From contig NC_065884.2 of NCBI RefSeq assembly GCF_932274485.2, positions 59,582,546-59,646,545 on the forward strand: a DNA stretch of 64,000 nt, in the 5' to 3' direction. This DNA is from Patella vulgata (Eukaryota > Mollusca > Gastropoda > Patellidae). This document shows, in pieces, positions 30,983-42,739 of this stretch. The stretch's first letter is position 1. Each line of letters starts with the position of its first letter. The position numbers and the translations under genes were made by a program. The notes under the pieces are model-generated. The model was not told the origin of the DNA. It saw only the letters and a list, made by a program, of their open reading frames with translations, and did not search any database.

Positions 30983-31564
30983 ATGTCTTTACTTAAAGTT
31001 TTGGCTAGTATAATGATGGTGAATTTCGTCTGCTCATCACCAATTTTACTGAAAGCCATTGAGAAGACGATCGAAAGAGAAAAGAGAGATACCACAGAAT
31101 GTCTAATTCCCGAGACCCTCGAACAGTTTTTTTCCGAACTGAATCAGCACATCAACGTCACTCGATTCCTTATCGCCAAAGGTGCCACCCAACCCGCCAG
31201 CCTGATCACCAACGAGCTCAACAATAACGAAGTCTACATCAGCCAAAACACACACGGTAACACAAATTGCCCTGGAGCTGGGGACAGTTTCGGGCTAGAA
31301 GATCCATTATGGATTCGATCCACCTGTCCATGGTACTACGAGTCTGAAGACCTAGGAAGCAACTACTACCCTGCTCATATTCCACAAGCTAAGTGTAAAT
31401 GCGCATCATGCATTGGCAGCAACAACAGAGAAGAATGTGAAAAAGTCCGCACAAATATTCGAGTTCTGAAAAAAACAGGTTGCAAAAATGGATTTTATAC
31501 TTATGAAACAGAATTACACGAAGGAATTAGTGTAGGATGCACATGCGCCAGACCAAGAAGTTAG
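30983..31564 (+). CDS. IL-17-like cytokine, copy 4
   Basis: 193 aa, ending in TAG whereas the other seven copies use TAA. Relative to copies 1-3 it has LASIM in the signal peptide, AIEK in the propeptide, TTECLIPETLEQFFSEL at 37-53, KG for KD at 66-67, LEDP for LDDP at 105-108 and CKCASC for CKCRSC at 138-143. All ten mature cysteines, REKR and N58-V-T are kept. The C-terminal half is almost the same as copy 1 even though the spacers around it are clearly more diverged, suggesting purifying selection or conversion of the coding exon. Confidence 0.93.
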   Translation: MSLLKVLASIMMVNFVCSSPILLKAIEKTIEREKRDTTECLIPETLEQFFSELNQHINVTRFLIAKGATQPASLITNELNNNEVYISQNTHGNTNCPGAGDSFGLEDPLWIRSTCPWYYESEDLGSNYYPAHIPQAKCKCASCIGSNNREECEKVRTNIRVLKKTGCKNGFYTYETELHEGISVGCTCARPRS

Positions 31565-32367
31565 TCGAATATTGTACATTGATATTTTGTAACCGCAATT
31601 AGTTATTGCCCAGTTAATTGTCGAAGTTCGGCATAATTAGTAGGTCTATTTTCAGACCATATTGTCTATGTATTTAATTTATGCTTTATTTGTACAAATT
31701 ATGTATTATTTCGTATTGTTGAAATATTGAATAGCTTGTATATAATATAGTTTGTATATTTGAATTCCTATTTAATATAATTTTAGCTTTAATTGTCATC
31801 AACAGATATATAATTTTCAATACTGATGTATCAACATCAAAATTTGTATTTATATTCAACTGTACATTAATATTATTGTTTATTCTTGACTGGTTATGTT
31901 AACCAGACGTGACCATTATCCAGTTAGGATCTAAAGCCTGTAAATATATTTTTTTGAGTTATCATTCTTTTTACAGTGATTGTAATTCTCACAGCCATGA
32001 TATACACTTAAATTTTGAGCCAAACAAACGAATTTCATATCATATTTTTCATTCATCTAATGGAACATAATTTTCGTTATTTATAAATTTCCAACATGAA
32101 ACAAATGTGGGAGTTATCAAAACATATCATATCATTTCTATCAGCTATCTAATACATCTGTTGAAGACAATTTGTTCATTATTTATTTAATAACATTCAT
32201 TCATTCATTCATTCATTTGATATTATTCATTTATTTATGTATTTGTGTATTTATTTAATTATTTATTTAATGCTATTAATTTATTTATTTAATGCTATTA
32301 ATTTATTTAATGCTATTTATTTATTTAAAGCTATTTATTTATTTAATGCTATTTATTTATTTATTTC
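31565..32367 (+). promoter_or_regulatory. 3' region of copy 4
   Basis: Hairpins at 31595-31609, 31643-31658 and 31890-31906 (TGT triloop intact). A long, irregular AU-rich tract at 32165-32367 mixes ATTC, ATTT and AATGCTATTTATTT units. Confidence 0.6.
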
Positions 32368-34032
32368 ATATTTATTAATTTATTGCATCAAATGCACAAA
32401 GTCTTAATGTGGAATGTATGTTTGTATGTTAGTATTTATAAGCTGTGAATGTGAGCTATATAAGAAATTCTTTAATTATTTAAATTTGTTAAAAACAAAT
32501 TAAGACTCCGTTTATGTTAATTAGCTATAGAATAAGGGGAATTGTAAGGGACACAGAGACAAAATATATGTGACACTTGGCTATTAGATTCTCGCCTATA
32601 AGAAATCCATATGAAATCACAAATATGATCAATTTTTTCATATTTATTTCAATATGTATTGGTTAATTTACAAGCTGTTCTGGTTAGTCTCGGGTTTAGA
32701 CTTTAGACATGTAGCATTTATATTGGTATTCCCTGACGTCTTTTGAATATTTGTCTGTAATATCAAAGAAAAACCTTACAGATGGACATTCCATTAAAAT
32801 GTTAATTTCTGTGACAGTATTAAATATGTTTTATTTAACATGTTGAATTGTATTAATATCATTTATAAACAATAAGATCGTAAACACAGGGTAATATCCA
32901 CACAATTTATATAATTACAAGTATTGTATTTTAAAACCAACCCGAATTTGTTACAAGGTGTATTTGCTCAAAATATTTACGAATATTAAGAAAGAGAGTA
33001 TTTATATGTGATAGAATAATTTAAATTTTTACATTTGTGTTGTAAAGTTTAGCGATTAATTTATATTTATAACAAAGACATTTTTATTTATAACAAATAA
33101 ATTTATAATAAAGAAAATTAAAATTAAAATTTTGTATTGGGCTTTCATTTTTTCAAAGAATATTGTTGTAAAGATTGTGAAGGCGTCATCGCTCTCACTA
33201 AAGTGAAATAAAATGCACTCTATAGCAAAAGAAAGTAATTTGGCCCAGGCAACGGCACTACGGTCTACTCTTATTTCGAACTCCAAATATCAAGGTTCTC
33301 TTACGCGCTCTCCCTCAATGGGGTTAAGGGTGCACCTCGGGTTTCTGTGCGTGCCACCCGAACAACTAGGCAACCCATTATTTATCAGCCACACCGGCGT
33401 ACCCTCCAGGAAATCTGGCCCAGACTTGCAAAATCCACAGCTTTTCAAGTCACTTAAATCGAAATAAAATTGTACTAACCCAGAAACTCGCCAAAAATGC
33501 TGTAGCACTACAGAAAAAAGAGTATCAGTTTAGTAAACAGTGTTACATAATGGCAGATGTTATTGATAGTTATCATGAAAGCAGAATTGATTAAAATATT
33601 TTTATATCGGCTATTGACATCCAGGGTTGTTCAAATTGCACTCATTAGTCATTAACATAATATAAACTTATAGCTGGCCCGGGTTACGTAATATCCTTTG
33701 TCTTGTACTGAACATTTAATCTGGCAATAGCCAGATGTATAATCTTTTGAGATCCTATGTCTAGAAGGGGGATATAAGCAAGAATGAAAAGAAGATAGTT
33801 GAGAGAGAGAAGGTCATGGGCGCCTTAATTGAGTAAAGGCTAGAACTAGGGCCATGTACGTTCGTTGGAATGGGGACCGCGCCTGTCTCGAATCCAGGCC
33901 AGATAGTCGAGCTGGAAACAAGGCTGCTACAATTCAAGAAATCTTGTACATGATATGTTTTAAGAAGAATATAAATATATTATGAAGTTTAAAGCAGTAT
34001 TGTCACCCAGAACCGACTTAAAGAACGAATAC
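32368..34032. other. Unit 4 spacer
   Basis: Diverged relative of earlier spacers up to about 33510, including a SINE-like body at 33180-33470. From 33540 to 34032 it is unit-specific AT-rich sequence with no gene. Confidence 0.6.
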
Positions 34033-34598
34033 TGTAACAATATAGTATTTATTTACATCGGGAACAGAATATTAAACAGTAACATTAATACAACAGAAAC
34101 ATAAATCAAACAGGAACTCAACTAATAACATAAACACAATGCATCACTAATTAAGACAACCATTTCGCCCCTCTGGCAAGGCAGCGACCGGAGTCGGGTG
34201 AGACTACACGCTCGTCTCATGTCTTCTCTGCTCCAAGTCTCTCGTCGAAGTCTCACTCTGCAAACTCGTAGTTATATACCGTTCAATAATAGGGAAAGTT
34301 GAGTCCCAAAACACAATGTCATAATTATATATGTAGTTTTTTTTATATATGTATTACATGTTATCGTATGAAATTAGCTGGCCGGTATGAATACCATGGC
34401 ATTATCAATAACAAGTGGAATTTGTTAAGTCTGTAACTAAAAACAAATAAGTGCTTATATGTAGCGGTTAGAACCCTATATCATATACTATCAAAACCAG
34501 GTGGGGGTTCAGTGCAGCTTAATAAATGTTAGAATCTTTATATGATAGAATTAGAATATAGTCTGAATTTGATGAAAGTTGTGGAGCACTTTGACACA
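34033..34598 (-). mobile_element. Solo LTR fossil, independent copy
   Basis: About 566 bp, same family as 27763-29140 but diverged: ends TGTAACA and TTGACACA, a TATA-like GGTATATAAC near 34275 and an AATAAA-type signal near 34050 on the minus strand. No target duplication is recognisable, so it may be older or rearranged. It sits in spacer rather than in an IL-17 leader. Confidence 0.6.
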
Positions 34599-34624
34599 GT
34601 GCTTATGATCCTTAAATATTGGAA

Positions 34625-34965
34625 GGAAAGGAATGTATTGTGTTTAACGTTTCGCCGACACTTTCGGACATATCGGGAGCCACTGTAGATCAGTGAGTAA
34701 GACTATCTGTCTAACCAGTAGACCTTGTGTTCACTCCCGGTGTTGTCAGAGAAAATTGTTCGGGATTTTCCGTGTGGTTTCCCCTTGTCAGGGGTGCAGA
34801 ACGGGATGCCTGGTCAGGACAGTGCCTAGTCGTTCGGATGCGACGAAGAACCAAGATCCCGTGTACCCGGACAACGGCACTACAATCTACCTTTACTTCG
34901 AATTCCAACTCTCAAGAGTTCTTTTATGTGCACGTCAATGTGTACACAGTTTCAAACTAGACAAT
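34625..34965 (+). mobile_element. tRNA-derived SINE
   Basis: tRNA-like head GTAGATCAGTGAGTAAGAC with a later TTCACTCCCGG (about 34683-34742). The body contains TTTCCCCTTGTCAGGGG and CTAGTCGTTCGGATG, shared with 45350-45695. A 157-codon frame (34693-35166) reads through this SINE and is not a gene. Confidence 0.75.
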
Positions 34966-36462
34966 GACAATTGTCAAGCCCTCCACCCTGAACCATTACA
35001 AGGCGAAGGAGCACGTAGTAGTAGGGATAAACCAAAGGACCCGGAGAAGACAAACAAGCAAGTCTGGCACCGAAACCACACCATTGACACAATGACAGGC
35101 ATTTCTACTGTGAGATGGTCAAAGGAAATTGGTTTATCTGAGGCTCCATGTAAATATTCGCAGTAGACATAAAATTGTATGCTTTATAGAAAGAAGGAGT
35201 AGACAGATACGATGTTATTCTAGAAAAGAATGACTACAATCATTTTAAAAGGGTGTATCTAGGTGCCTCCCCCTCCCTTATCTAGATCCAGATGGTAGGT
35301 GTTTCAGGAGTTCTAAAAAACGGATTTTCAGAATCTCGTTCGATTATGCTGTTCATAAGTTTCGCCTGTCTTTACCTGAACCATTTTCCAAGATTTCTGA
35401 CTCACAAAGTCCTATTATAATTCATTATTTTACACAGGACTCTTGTCTCAGATCACTGGAAATGGAATTTCAGAGCTTCCAGTTTTCGAAATGGTTAAAA
35501 CAAGGTGGCACCGTAAACAATGCATTAAAACATAAATCTTACAGTACGTCCGACCATTATGCCACATAATCTATCGCATTCGTGCACGGTCTTGTTGCAG
35601 ATTGAACAACATGCTGGTCATATCCAGCGATAGACTAATCTCTTAACATAAGCCCAGGTATTTTCTTCGCGTGGTCCTTTATATATATTTTAGCAAAGTC
35701 ATCCAAGCCATCCTCGAAAACCCACGAATTCATCGTTGCTGAGAGACCCTTTCAACGAATTAAATATTCCTGATTGTCCCTTTAAATTAGTCTTCTGATA
35801 ACGTCCCGATTTGATTTGGTTGCAGTGTCCCGTTTGCGAAGGTAGTTTACATCGGCATTCACATTTGTGCTCTTATTTCATCGATTTACATTTAGACAAA
35901 CAGTGTTTGTATTCACTGGTCCTCATATGTCCGTTGGACAACTATGATTAACATTGTCCACATAACACGTTATTTCCACCGAAACCAAAGGCAACGAGGC
36001 AATCTCAGCAGCTAGTTATACAGTTTTAAGCACTCTTGGCACATTGGTATCATTTCGTTTATGAAATTGGTGACGACACCGTTGATGACATTCTTTCCTT
36101 GCTGAGGTAAATCCGTCAGTGAGAACCCCTATGGAATCCGTTGACAAATAACCGAGATATGGGCAATATAAGATTACTTTTTATACCATTCGTAAAACAC
36201 TTCCTATTTGTCAAAAATGACCAAATTTATATTAAATCATTATTTCCACGGAGACCAACAATACCTGCGGCGTTGACACAGTTTTGACTGCAAACTCTGT
36301 CTAAAATAAAAAACAAAACAAAAAAACCCCCCAAAAACACGTAATAATTAAGTGGAGTCATTGATGAAAGAAACGTGGTTGAGGTGATATCGACTTGAGA
36401 ATTTTAAAGAAAGGCGGAAGAATCATAACAGCAATACAAAGATTTGAAGATAACTAGAATTC
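34966..36462. other. Unit 5 upstream spacer
   Basis: 34966-35490 is spacer related to the other units (TCAGATCACTGGAAATGG near 35448). 35500-36340 is found nowhere else in the window and shows no long frame or recognisable domain. Confidence 0.5.
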
Positions 36463-36469
36463 GTGACAC

Positions 36470-36924
36470 TTCTTTACAACAAAAGTGTCATATCTAAATT
36501 TCCTGCACCCTTACCTTGTACAGAACGAATGAGATACAACTCAAGCCCGCAAGTACGATTTTGGCCAATCAGGAATGTTTCAGGTTTTTCTTCCAAGGTT
36601 AAAAATAGATCTTTTCCGTGTGTCGGTATATATAACTGCTGTCTTTTCTTGTGTTAATCAATTATTCAATCTTAGATAATTGAACAGGAGCAAGATAACA
36701 GCAGTAAGCAAACAGTTAAACGGGACGGGTAAACTATACAAACACCACACACGATAATAATTAGGCAACATCTGACGTTAAACATTGAAACACCGTTAAA
36801 ACCGAAGATATTCAACAACATCTTTTCTCTAATCCAGCAGCGAAAGAACTCGAGATATATTTACACCGTGAGTACATTGGTAACCATTTATAATATTACT
36901 TAGAAGTTCAGAAGCAACATCAAA
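36470..36924 (+). promoter_or_regulatory. Promoter and leader of IL-17 copy 5
   Basis: CCAAT box GGCCAATCAGG at 36563-36573, TATATATAA at 36627-36635, 298 bp before the ATG. The leader is ATG-free, with GTGAGTACATTGG near 36868. Confidence 0.7.
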
Positions 36925-37506
36925 ATGTCCTTACTTAAAGTTTTCGTTTGTATAATGATGGTGAATTTCGTCTGTTCATCGCCAAGTTTACTGAAAGTTA
37001 TTGAGAAGACGATCGAAAGAGAAAAGAGAGACACCACGGGATGTCAAATTCCCGAGACCCTCGAACAATTATTTGCCGAACTGAATCAGCACATCAACGT
37101 TACTCGATTCCTAATCGCCAAAGGTGCCATTCAACCCGCCAGCCTGATCACCAACGAGCTCAGCAATAACGAAGTCTACATCAGCCAAAACACACACGGT
37201 AACAAAGATTGCCCTCAAACTGGAGACAGTTACGCCGCAGACGCCCCGATGTGGATTCGATCCACCTGTCCCTGGTACTACGAGGCCGAAGAATTAGGAA
37301 GCAACTACTACCCTGCTCATATCCCACAAGCTAATTGTAAATGCCCTAAATGCATTGGAAGCACCAACAACGATGGATGTGAAAAAGTCCGCACATATAT
37401 TCGAGTCCTTAAGAAAACAGGGTGCACAAATGGATTTTATACTTATGAAACAGAATTACAGGAAGGAATTAGTGTAGGATGCACATGCGCCAGACCAAGA
37501 AAGTAA
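36925..37506 (+). CDS. IL-17-like cytokine, copy 5
   Basis: 193 aa and, with copy 6, the most divergent product. Changes cluster in the central loop before RSTCPW (NKDCPQTGDSYAADAPMW at 93-110) and in the CxCxxC region (ANCKCPKCIGSTNNDGCEK). It also has EAEEL for ESEDL, TY for TN at 157-158, GCTNG for GCKNG and a C-terminal ARPRK. All ten mature cysteines are retained, as are REKR and the N58 sequon. Change concentrated in two loops, with the scaffold fixed, would be expected if receptor contacts differ, but this is inference. Confidence 0.93.
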   Translation: MSLLKVFVCIMMVNFVCSSPSLLKVIEKTIEREKRDTTGCQIPETLEQLFAELNQHINVTRFLIAKGAIQPASLITNELSNNEVYISQNTHGNKDCPQTGDSYAADAPMWIRSTCPWYYEAEELGSNYYPAHIPQANCKCPKCIGSTNNDGCEKVRTYIRVLKKTGCTNGFYTYETELQEGISVGCTCARPRK

Positions 37507-38545
37507 TCGACTCTGTACATTGATATGGTAACCGCAATTAGTTATTGCCCAGTCATTTGTCGATATTCGGCTTCATTAGTAGGTCTATTTTCAGACCATA
37601 TTGTCTATGTATTTTGTTTATGCTTTATTTGTACAAATTATGTATTATTTCGTGTTAATAAAATATTGAATAGCTTGTATATAATATAGTTTGTGTATAT
37701 TTGAATTCCTATTTAATTTAATTTTAGCATTAATTGTCTTTAACAGATATATAACTTTCAATAAAAATAATATTATGGTGATCGGTAATATAATAAGGTA
37801 TCAATATCAGCCTTTGTATTTATATTTAACTGTACATTAATAGTATGGTATATTATTGACTGGTTATGTTAACCAGACGTAACCATTATCCAGTTAGGAT
37901 CTAAAGCTTGTAAATACATCTTAATTTATCATACTTTTTACAATGATTATAACTCTCATAGCCATGACATACACTGCCATTATGAACCAAACAAACGAAT
38001 TTTATATCATATTGTTAATTCATCTAAAGCAGTGATACTCAACGCGGTAAGAAAATGCGAAAAACCACATGGTCCCAATTGAGTGTCTACTGATAAGTTC
38101 ATAGCTGTGTTTTTATTATTTATGTGTCTATGACTAGTCTCTGTCTACGGTTGTATGCCATCTGACTTGCCATGTTTTTATTTTGCAAAATTCAAATATT
38201 TTTCATATGTATTTAGCCAGGTGTGTCGCTATTTTTTCTGTTCCAAGGTGTGCCGGTGTCAAAAAAGGTTGAGAACCACTGATCTAAAGAAACATAATTT
38301 TCGTATCATATCATATCATATCATATCTATCAAGCCATCTAATGCAACTTTTGAAGACAAAATTTTCATGAGTTGTTTAATAATATTTATTTAAAAATAT
38401 TTATTAATTAAAAATATTTATTTATTTAAAAAATATTTATTTATTTAAAAATATTTATTTATTTAAAAATATTTATTTATTTAAAATTATTTATTTATTT
38501 AAAATTATTTATCTTTTTATTTGATATATATTTATTTATTTATTG
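37507..38545 (+). promoter_or_regulatory. 3' region of copy 5
   Basis: Hairpins at 37534-37548, 37582-37597 and 37860-37876 (TGT triloop intact). AU-rich tract at 38383-38545 built of AAAATATTTATTTATTT units. Unlike copies 1-4 it has an AATAAA (near 37657) before the third hairpin, so its mRNA may end early and lack the third hairpin and AU-rich tract. The hAT MITE at 38030-38281 lies inside this interval. Confidence 0.55.
38030..38281. mobile_element. 252-bp hAT MITE
   Basis: Ends CAGTGATACTCAACG and GGTTGAGAACCACTG, the classic hAT-type CAGTGNTTCTCAACC tip. Perfect 8-bp target duplications ATCTAAAG lie at 38022-38029 and 38282-38289. Other units have the uninterrupted CATCTAATGAAACAT at this point. 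Non-coding and recent enough for the duplication to be unmutated. Confidence 0.92.
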
Positions 38546-40375
38546 CATCAAATGCACACGGTTTTAATGTAGAATGTAAGTTTTATGTAAGTATTTATAA
38601 ATTGGGAATGTGAGGTATATAAGAATGTGTTTTCTCTCCAAGTTTGTTAAACAAAATCAATTAGTGCTCAATCTATGCTGAATAGCTTTAGCATAATAAG
38701 AACGGCAATAACCAAATTATTAACACAACCGTAAATCTGCACTACTTTGTTTCAAGGTAAATGATAAAAACATAAACAGTTCCTACACAAACTGATTTCA
38801 TCACCGGTTTAATAACATTTTAACGTACTTTTCGTCCGTCTTGGAACTATTCATAAATAAATATATTAATTGGTCTATCAAAATGTATTGCATCTCATTA
38901 CTTCTGTATTATGTATTATGTATATACTTTCTAACCTTTCGTTGTACGTTACCTGATTTTATTTATAATCCACTGCCATGGAAATCTATTATTCTACGAA
39001 TGTATATAATATGTATGGTAAAAGTTTTATTTTTTTGTGTACATTATTAATACCCGTAGGCGGATATAGAGGGCAGAAAGCTACCTTATATGGTTTATTG
39101 TATGTCAGAATGGAGTGAATTGTTTACCTGGGCGTATTTTTTATTTATTTATGTATTTATCGACGGTAAACATAGAAGTACTTTATCTAGTTTAATATAC
39201 ACATATATATTTATTGTAGACTAGTTAATTAAATCTGCTCTTTGGTAATGTAATATATATATATATATCGATTTAGTTTACACTTGTCTATTAAATTGTG
39301 GTTAAGTAATCTATATTATGTAATATCACAAATTTATACTTATTGAGAGAAATTATGATTTTCAATTATAATAAATATATTCATATGTAATTCAACCTGC
39401 ATCGTTTAATTTACAAGTTTTTGTGACCCTCACAGTTGTTAAGACTTTAGAAACGTAGCATTTATATCAGTATTCGTTGACGTCCCTTGAATATTTTTTG
39501 TGATATCAAAGAAAAACCTTAGAGATTGACATTCCATTCAAATGTTTATTTCTGTGATAGTATTAAATATGTTTTATTTAACAACATGTTGAATTGTATT
39601 AATATCATTTATAAACAGACAATAAGATCGTAAACACAGGGCAATATCTACACAATTATATAATTATAAGTATTATATTTTAATATCACAAATTACAAAA
39701 TTGTGATCGTCAAAAGATATCTTGAAATGTATCAAACTATTGGGAAAATGAAAACAAATAACCTAAATTTGTTGTCAGATCTATGACCTACTTAAGCTAA
39801 CTATTTGCTTTTAATGTCCGCCATTAACTCCAAATACTTACAAATTTTAACAAAGAGAATATTTATAATTGAATAATTCATATTTTTACAATTGTATTGT
39901 AACGCTTGGTGATTAATTTATATTTAAAACAAAGAAACTTACAATTTGAATGTTTTCATGGGCTTTTATTTTCTTCAAAGAATATTGTTGTAAAACTTTA
40001 ATAAAGCCCGCTTCACAACTAGTTCTCACTACGTTCTGGGAGATGTTACCAAGTGGCATAAAACTGTATGCGAACGGAGTGAACGTAGTAGCAACCGTTA
40101 AGGATCTTCTTACGAACTTCATGAACGGGAAGTTGCTCTGTAAATTTGAATCTGTTCAAACTTTTCCCCGTTCTGCAATTAGAGGGAGTGACAAATTGTA
40201 TAAAACGGGATGGACGTGTAACACAATCCTTTTTTTAAATAGATCTATTATGAATTAACTGTAACTTCCACGTTGTGTATAAAACTATAATGATCAATTA
40301 ACTCTGGAACACTTTGTTAGTATAACTACGATTATATACAGGCCAATTGTCTACCTACACATGAACATAAACGGT
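38546..40375. other. Unit 5 spacer
   Basis: 38546-39960 is AT-rich, partly alignable with other units (TTTTATTTAACAACATG near 39569). 39960-40260 is unit-specific. Its 102-codon frame has no recognisable domain and low support. Confidence 0.5.
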
Positions 40376-40642
40376 TCAGATGGACGGCTTATCTGACGGC
40401 CCCATTTCACTCGGAAAGAGATACACCGTCAAAAGTGAAAATGGACGTTTTTGATTTTTGTCGTAATAATAAGTAATTGCTCCACCAATCCTCAGACATT
40501 CAGCAATTCGTCGTGGCATGCTCCTAATCAACCGTCCAATCACGATTTGGGGCAATCTGACACAGTCCTCTTGCAGTGCCACGGCCAATTCTTGCAGTGT
40601 TGTCGGTTCACGTTGACGTCGACGAACACGTCTCCCGATCAA
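40376..40642 (-). pseudogene. Tc1-type transposase C-terminal scrap
   Basis: The minus strand reads RREPTTLQELAVALQEDC-like sequence, then RLIRSMPRRIAECLRIGG. This is the conserved tail of Tc1-family transposases, comparable with the RPANVQELAAAL tail in the 2.2-3.8 kb element. Catalytic residues and terminal repeats are absent; it is a separate, older insertion. Confidence 0.8.
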
Positions 40643-40689
40643 ATTAAACGTAACACACTAAAGCAAAGATATGATAAACAGTAAATCTT

Positions 40690-41645
40690 ATGCAAGAACC
40701 GATAGGAAAGCAGACATGGATAGATAAACCAGCACGCGGCAGTTTTCATCAACCCTTCCTTGAAGTGTCAAATTTGACAATGAACCCCTCCCAGCGTGTA
40801 TGGCGCTATTGTGTGTCGCATGTGCAGCTCAGTGGTTCTGTTGGGGCGATAAGTTCTTCATCAGTGAATATACTCTCTAAGCATGTCAAACGTCCATGAC
40901 TATTATCATATCACATCCTGCATAGGTATTTGCATTTCAATATATATAACATCCACTATACAATCAACTATACACTCAGCTATGACATTAAATATAAGCT
41001 AAATATAAGTTCCCAATCCCTTAGCATGTGTTTTGTGGCTTTACGCTCTTCTTTCTAAGTCTACATGGCGAACTTCCGTGGAGACTAAAGGTATGTCCCT
41101 CTAGGAACACTCCATGTTATCTCTAGGAACGTCAATGATGTTTGATTCCTGGTTTCTAAGTCGAGGAGGCTGCGAGTATGCCTTCTAAGAACCCCCAAAT
41201 GATGTCTAAATGATGTCTCTATCCGGGACTAGAGCCGAGCCTCCCTCTAGGAAGGCCTGGGATATCTGAAGGGAAATTTAACCCCGCTCTTTCTTATATA
41301 TAGATGCGTCAGTTATTAGAGCGGGCCAATTACCATTTTTGGGTACGGTTTCAGTATGGGCACCGCTTTACGTCAACGTTGCCCGATGCCTGGACCATAA
41401 TAACCCACTTACAGAATGGGGCACTGGCAGTAGAATAATGCGAGGTACTAGTTTTCGTCACACATTATGTAGGTAACGCATTTCTTAATTAAACAGACAA
41501 TGATTTAGAGAACTTAAATAATCTCTACCGTATATACAGTATTACAGACGTACTACTAACGGAATTGCCGTACTATCTAAATTCTACTCGCTTGGAATAC
41601 GTGGCTGTTGTTGTCACGCAGTTCTTAATACGCTAGGTAAGATAT
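40690..41645. other. No gene seen
   Basis: A somewhat more GC-balanced stretch. The phrase TCTAGGAA recurs at about 41100-41260 (TCTAGGAACACTCC, TCTAGGAACGTCAA, TCTAAGAACCCCC, TCTAGGAAGGCC), a loose short-period repeat. No supported frame. Confidence 0.5.
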
Positions 41646-41649
41646 AAAA

Positions 41650-42200
41650 ATATGGGCTGTTTTCTCACAAGTTCATCCTTTGGCTCGAGATATCACTTCA
41701 AGATTTTCAAAATTTTCAACATTTTTGAACAGACCCATAGAGCCTTTAACATGGTTTCAATCAGCTTTTGTTAGAAGCTGAGCAAGACTACAAAGAAATG
41801 GTAGGACAAGGATGAAGCAGGAGAAAGCCAAGAAACTATTTGGTGAGGAACTGACTGAAACGGGAGATGAGAATAACCGTGGAACATTATCATCAGCTGA
41901 TGATCAAGAGGCCTTCGACAACGTCTTGAGAACTACTCCACTCATGGTTTACGAAATTCTGGAACGCACCACACCCTTCATAAAAAGACTACACCAAGTA
42001 CAAGGAGGCTCTGGAACTAGGGATGAAGCTTGTCATCACATTGCGTCATCTGGCTACAGGAGATTCATATGCAGCCATGCAATATTATTACCTGGTAGCA
42101 AGAATCATGAATGGGAATGATATAGCTATCAGAAAGCCTCCGAGGACTGGAACAATGTACAACAACTACATATAAGCCACTATCCCAAATAATTGTTTAT
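41650..42200 (+). pseudogene. PIF/Harbinger transposase scrap, unit 6 (best preserved)
   Basis: In-frame part (41812-41985): KKLFGEELTETGDEN, then DQEAFDNVLRTTPLMVYEIL and ERTTPFIKR. After a frame change it reads KYKEALELGMKLVITLRHLA followed by TGDSYAAMQYYYLVARI. The order (FxxxLRxxPxxFxEI.., then KLxITLRxLATGDSYxSxxYxFRVA) is that of the N-terminal half of HARBI1-like nucleases. The catalytic DDE half is absent. No IL-17 orphan leader precedes it here. Confidence 0.75.
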
Positions 42201-42321
42201 AACGTATTTAGTTTATACACATGATACTACTGTTCTTGATTTACATTTACTTATAATTATGATAGATAATATATTTACCAACGATTAAAACAACTGTCTT
42301 CTTGTCATTTAAATTATTTAA

Positions 42322-42669
42322 AGATCCATTATGGGAGATAAGATAAAGAGCTGGCAGTTCTCCTACAATAGCTAAAAACTAGATAATGTAAAGGCAATTT
42401 GCTGAAAATTTCAGTCAAATTGATCCACTATGAACCGAGAATTAAGCAATTGAAATTTTGACCTAGCCTCGATCATAGTCTCGATTATCCAACTCTTGAT
42501 TGAATCATGAATGAAAGTTGGGCAGCAAATGGGATCATAATCCAGTAAATATCGGAGGCTAGCGATAACATCGAGAGTTAATTTAGATAATAAATTCATA
42601 GTTTAGATAACATTTCAGACCTAAAGAGAGACCTGCAATAGACAGATTTAGCTCTTGCATAATGTATGT
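42322..42669 (-). mobile_element. TTAA-type MITE, copy C
   Basis: 348-bp inverted relative of 393-787, with ends AGATCCATTATG and CATAATGTATGT and TTAA duplications at 42318-42321 and 42670-42673. Units 2-4 show the empty site ATTTAAGAAACCCC at the same place, giving exact boundaries. Confidence 0.88.
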
Positions 42670-42739
42670 TTAAGAAACCCTAGACATCAGACTTGTACAT
42701 TATGAAGAAGGACGGAAGAATCATGTTGGCAATACAAAA

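Noticed and set aside
34693-35166. 157-codon frame, the second longest in its region
   Set aside because: It reads through a tRNA-derived SINE body whose relatives elsewhere in the window are not open in this frame.
39950-40258. 102-codon frame after the unit 5 spacer
   Set aside because: No signal peptide, no domain and no counterpart elsewhere; its first part lies in common spacer sequence.
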